This document shows, one piece after another, positions 63,595-64,000 of a stretch of DNA of 64,000 bases; within the stretch, counting starts at the first letter, position 1, and the number at the start of each line of letters is the position of its first letter. The notes below the pieces were generated by a model, which was not told the origin of the DNA, did not search any database, and worked only from the letters and a program-made list of their open reading frames with translations. The stretch is from Paenibacillus paridis (GTDB lineage Bacteria > Bacillota > Bacilli > Paenibacillales > Paenibacillaceae), in the NCBI RefSeq assembly GCF_006345825.1, contig NZ_VCIX01000092.1:62001-126000 (forward strand), written 5' to 3'. The translations under genes were made by a program, and so were the position numbers.

Positions 63595-64000
63595 TGAATA
63601 TTCATTTATGCTCGATTTCGTTCCGGCATGAGCTGGTCTCATTCCCGGAGCTGCTGGACTTCGCGGCACTTAACGGCTTCGCGGGCATCGAGCTATGGGG
63701 CGCGCATGCCGCGGCCATGGCCCGCCGCATGCCGATGCAGGCGGCCCGTGCCGTACTCGGCATGCGGCGACGGGGGCTCAAGGTTGCCATGATCAGCGGC
63801 TATGTGCCATTGCTTGCCGAGCCGGAGGAGCTTTATGATGCCAGTGCTTGGCGTCAATGGAGAGATTTAATCGCGCTGGCACGAATGTTTGAAAGCGACA
63901 AGATCCGGATTTTTGCCGGGAATAAGTCTAGCAGCCAATCAGGGGAAGAGGACTGGCGGCTAGCGGTCGGCAGGCTGCGCGAAATGGCTAAACTGGCATG
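63594..64000 (+). CDS. asbF: AsbF-like 3-dehydroshikimate dehydratase (cut by window end)
   Basis: The open frame runs from ATG 63594, overlapping the previous TGA (TGATG), to the window edge: 135 residues without a stop. The sequence starts NIHLCSISFRHELVSF, with GFAGIELWGAHA, VAMISGY and DKIRIFAGNKSS. This closely matches petrobactin AsbF, a metal-dependent TIM-barrel enzyme that converts 3-dehydroshikimate to 3,4-dihydroxybenzoate. R105 in the RIFAG motif corresponds to a conserved AsbF position; the metal ligands lie beyond the edge. It supplies the acid for the AsbC-like ligase at the operon start. Confidence 0.85.
   Translation, partial: MNIHLCSISFRHELVSFPELLDFAALNGFAGIELWGAHAAAMARRMPMQAARAVLGMRRRGLKVAMISGYVPLLAEPEELYDASAWRQWRDLIALARMFESDKIRIFAGNKSSSQSGEEDWRLAVGRLREMAKLA

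Overview
The window looks like part of the chromosome of a Gram-positive, low-to-mid GC, endospore-former-like bacterium, most probably Paenibacillus or a close relative. The basis is the repeated SBP/permease/permease sugar ABC operons paired with YesM/YesN-type two-component systems, a secreted SLH-domain enzyme, CcpA-type cre boxes, strong AAGGAGG-type ribosome sites, and homologues that resemble Bacillus/Paenibacillus proteins. No rRNA, tRNA, CRISPR array, phage or insertion sequence was recognised. Family names rest on motifs read by eye; no database search was run.

Region 1 (about 0.2-22.5 kb) holds three carbohydrate ABC modules. Module A (238-6910) is a lipoprotein SBP, two permeases, a histidine kinase and an AraC-type response regulator. 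A cytoplasmic (alpha/alpha)-toroid enzyme of unrecognised family follows (7098-9272). Module B (9385-15735) has the same content but with the regulator before the kinase. Module C (15832-22483) is under a GntR/LacI-type repressor with a readable promoter, twin operators and a cre box. It ends in two cytoplasmic GH76-like alpha-1,6-mannanase genes. None of the modules carries its own ATPase gene, so a shared MsmX-type ATPase elsewhere is likely.

Region 2 (22.5-35 kb) is mixed: an HxlR regulator divergent from a flavin monooxygenase/FMN reductase pair, an SLH-GH18-like secreted protein, an AraC regulator divergent from a GH95 enzyme, a methyltransferase, a DinB-like protein and two tandem DUF445 membrane proteins.

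Region 3 (35.1-50 kb) is a second alpha-mannoside locus: response regulator, GH38 alpha-mannosidase on the opposite strand, histidine kinase, SBP, two permeases, a second SBP, and a secreted F5/8C-CBM6-GH99-like enzyme. With module C it suggests use of fungal or yeast alpha-mannan or N-glycan-like material: the secreted endo-enzyme cuts outside, ABC systems import, and GH76/GH38 finish inside.

About 1.4 kb of repeat-rich, gene-poor DNA (49.97-51.36 kb) separates this from Region 4 (51.36-64 kb, continuing past the edge). Region 4 is a visibly more GC-rich, tightly overlapped operon of 13 genes. It contains homologues of the petrobactin genes asbC, asbD, asbE and asbF, which make, activate, carry and transfer 3,4-dihydroxybenzoate. 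In this window they are not accompanied by the NIS synthetases AsbA/AsbB. They are interleaved instead with a sugar-type oxidoreductase and DegT aminotransferase, a GT4 glycosyltransferase, an ABC exporter, two more carrier proteins, two more adenylating enzymes and a second BtrH/AsbE-like Cys-His-Asp protein. This looks like an undescribed pathway for an exported catechol-acylated, probably glycosylated amine.

Three intergenic regions also share a degenerate palindromic box repeat with conserved 50/62 bp spacing.
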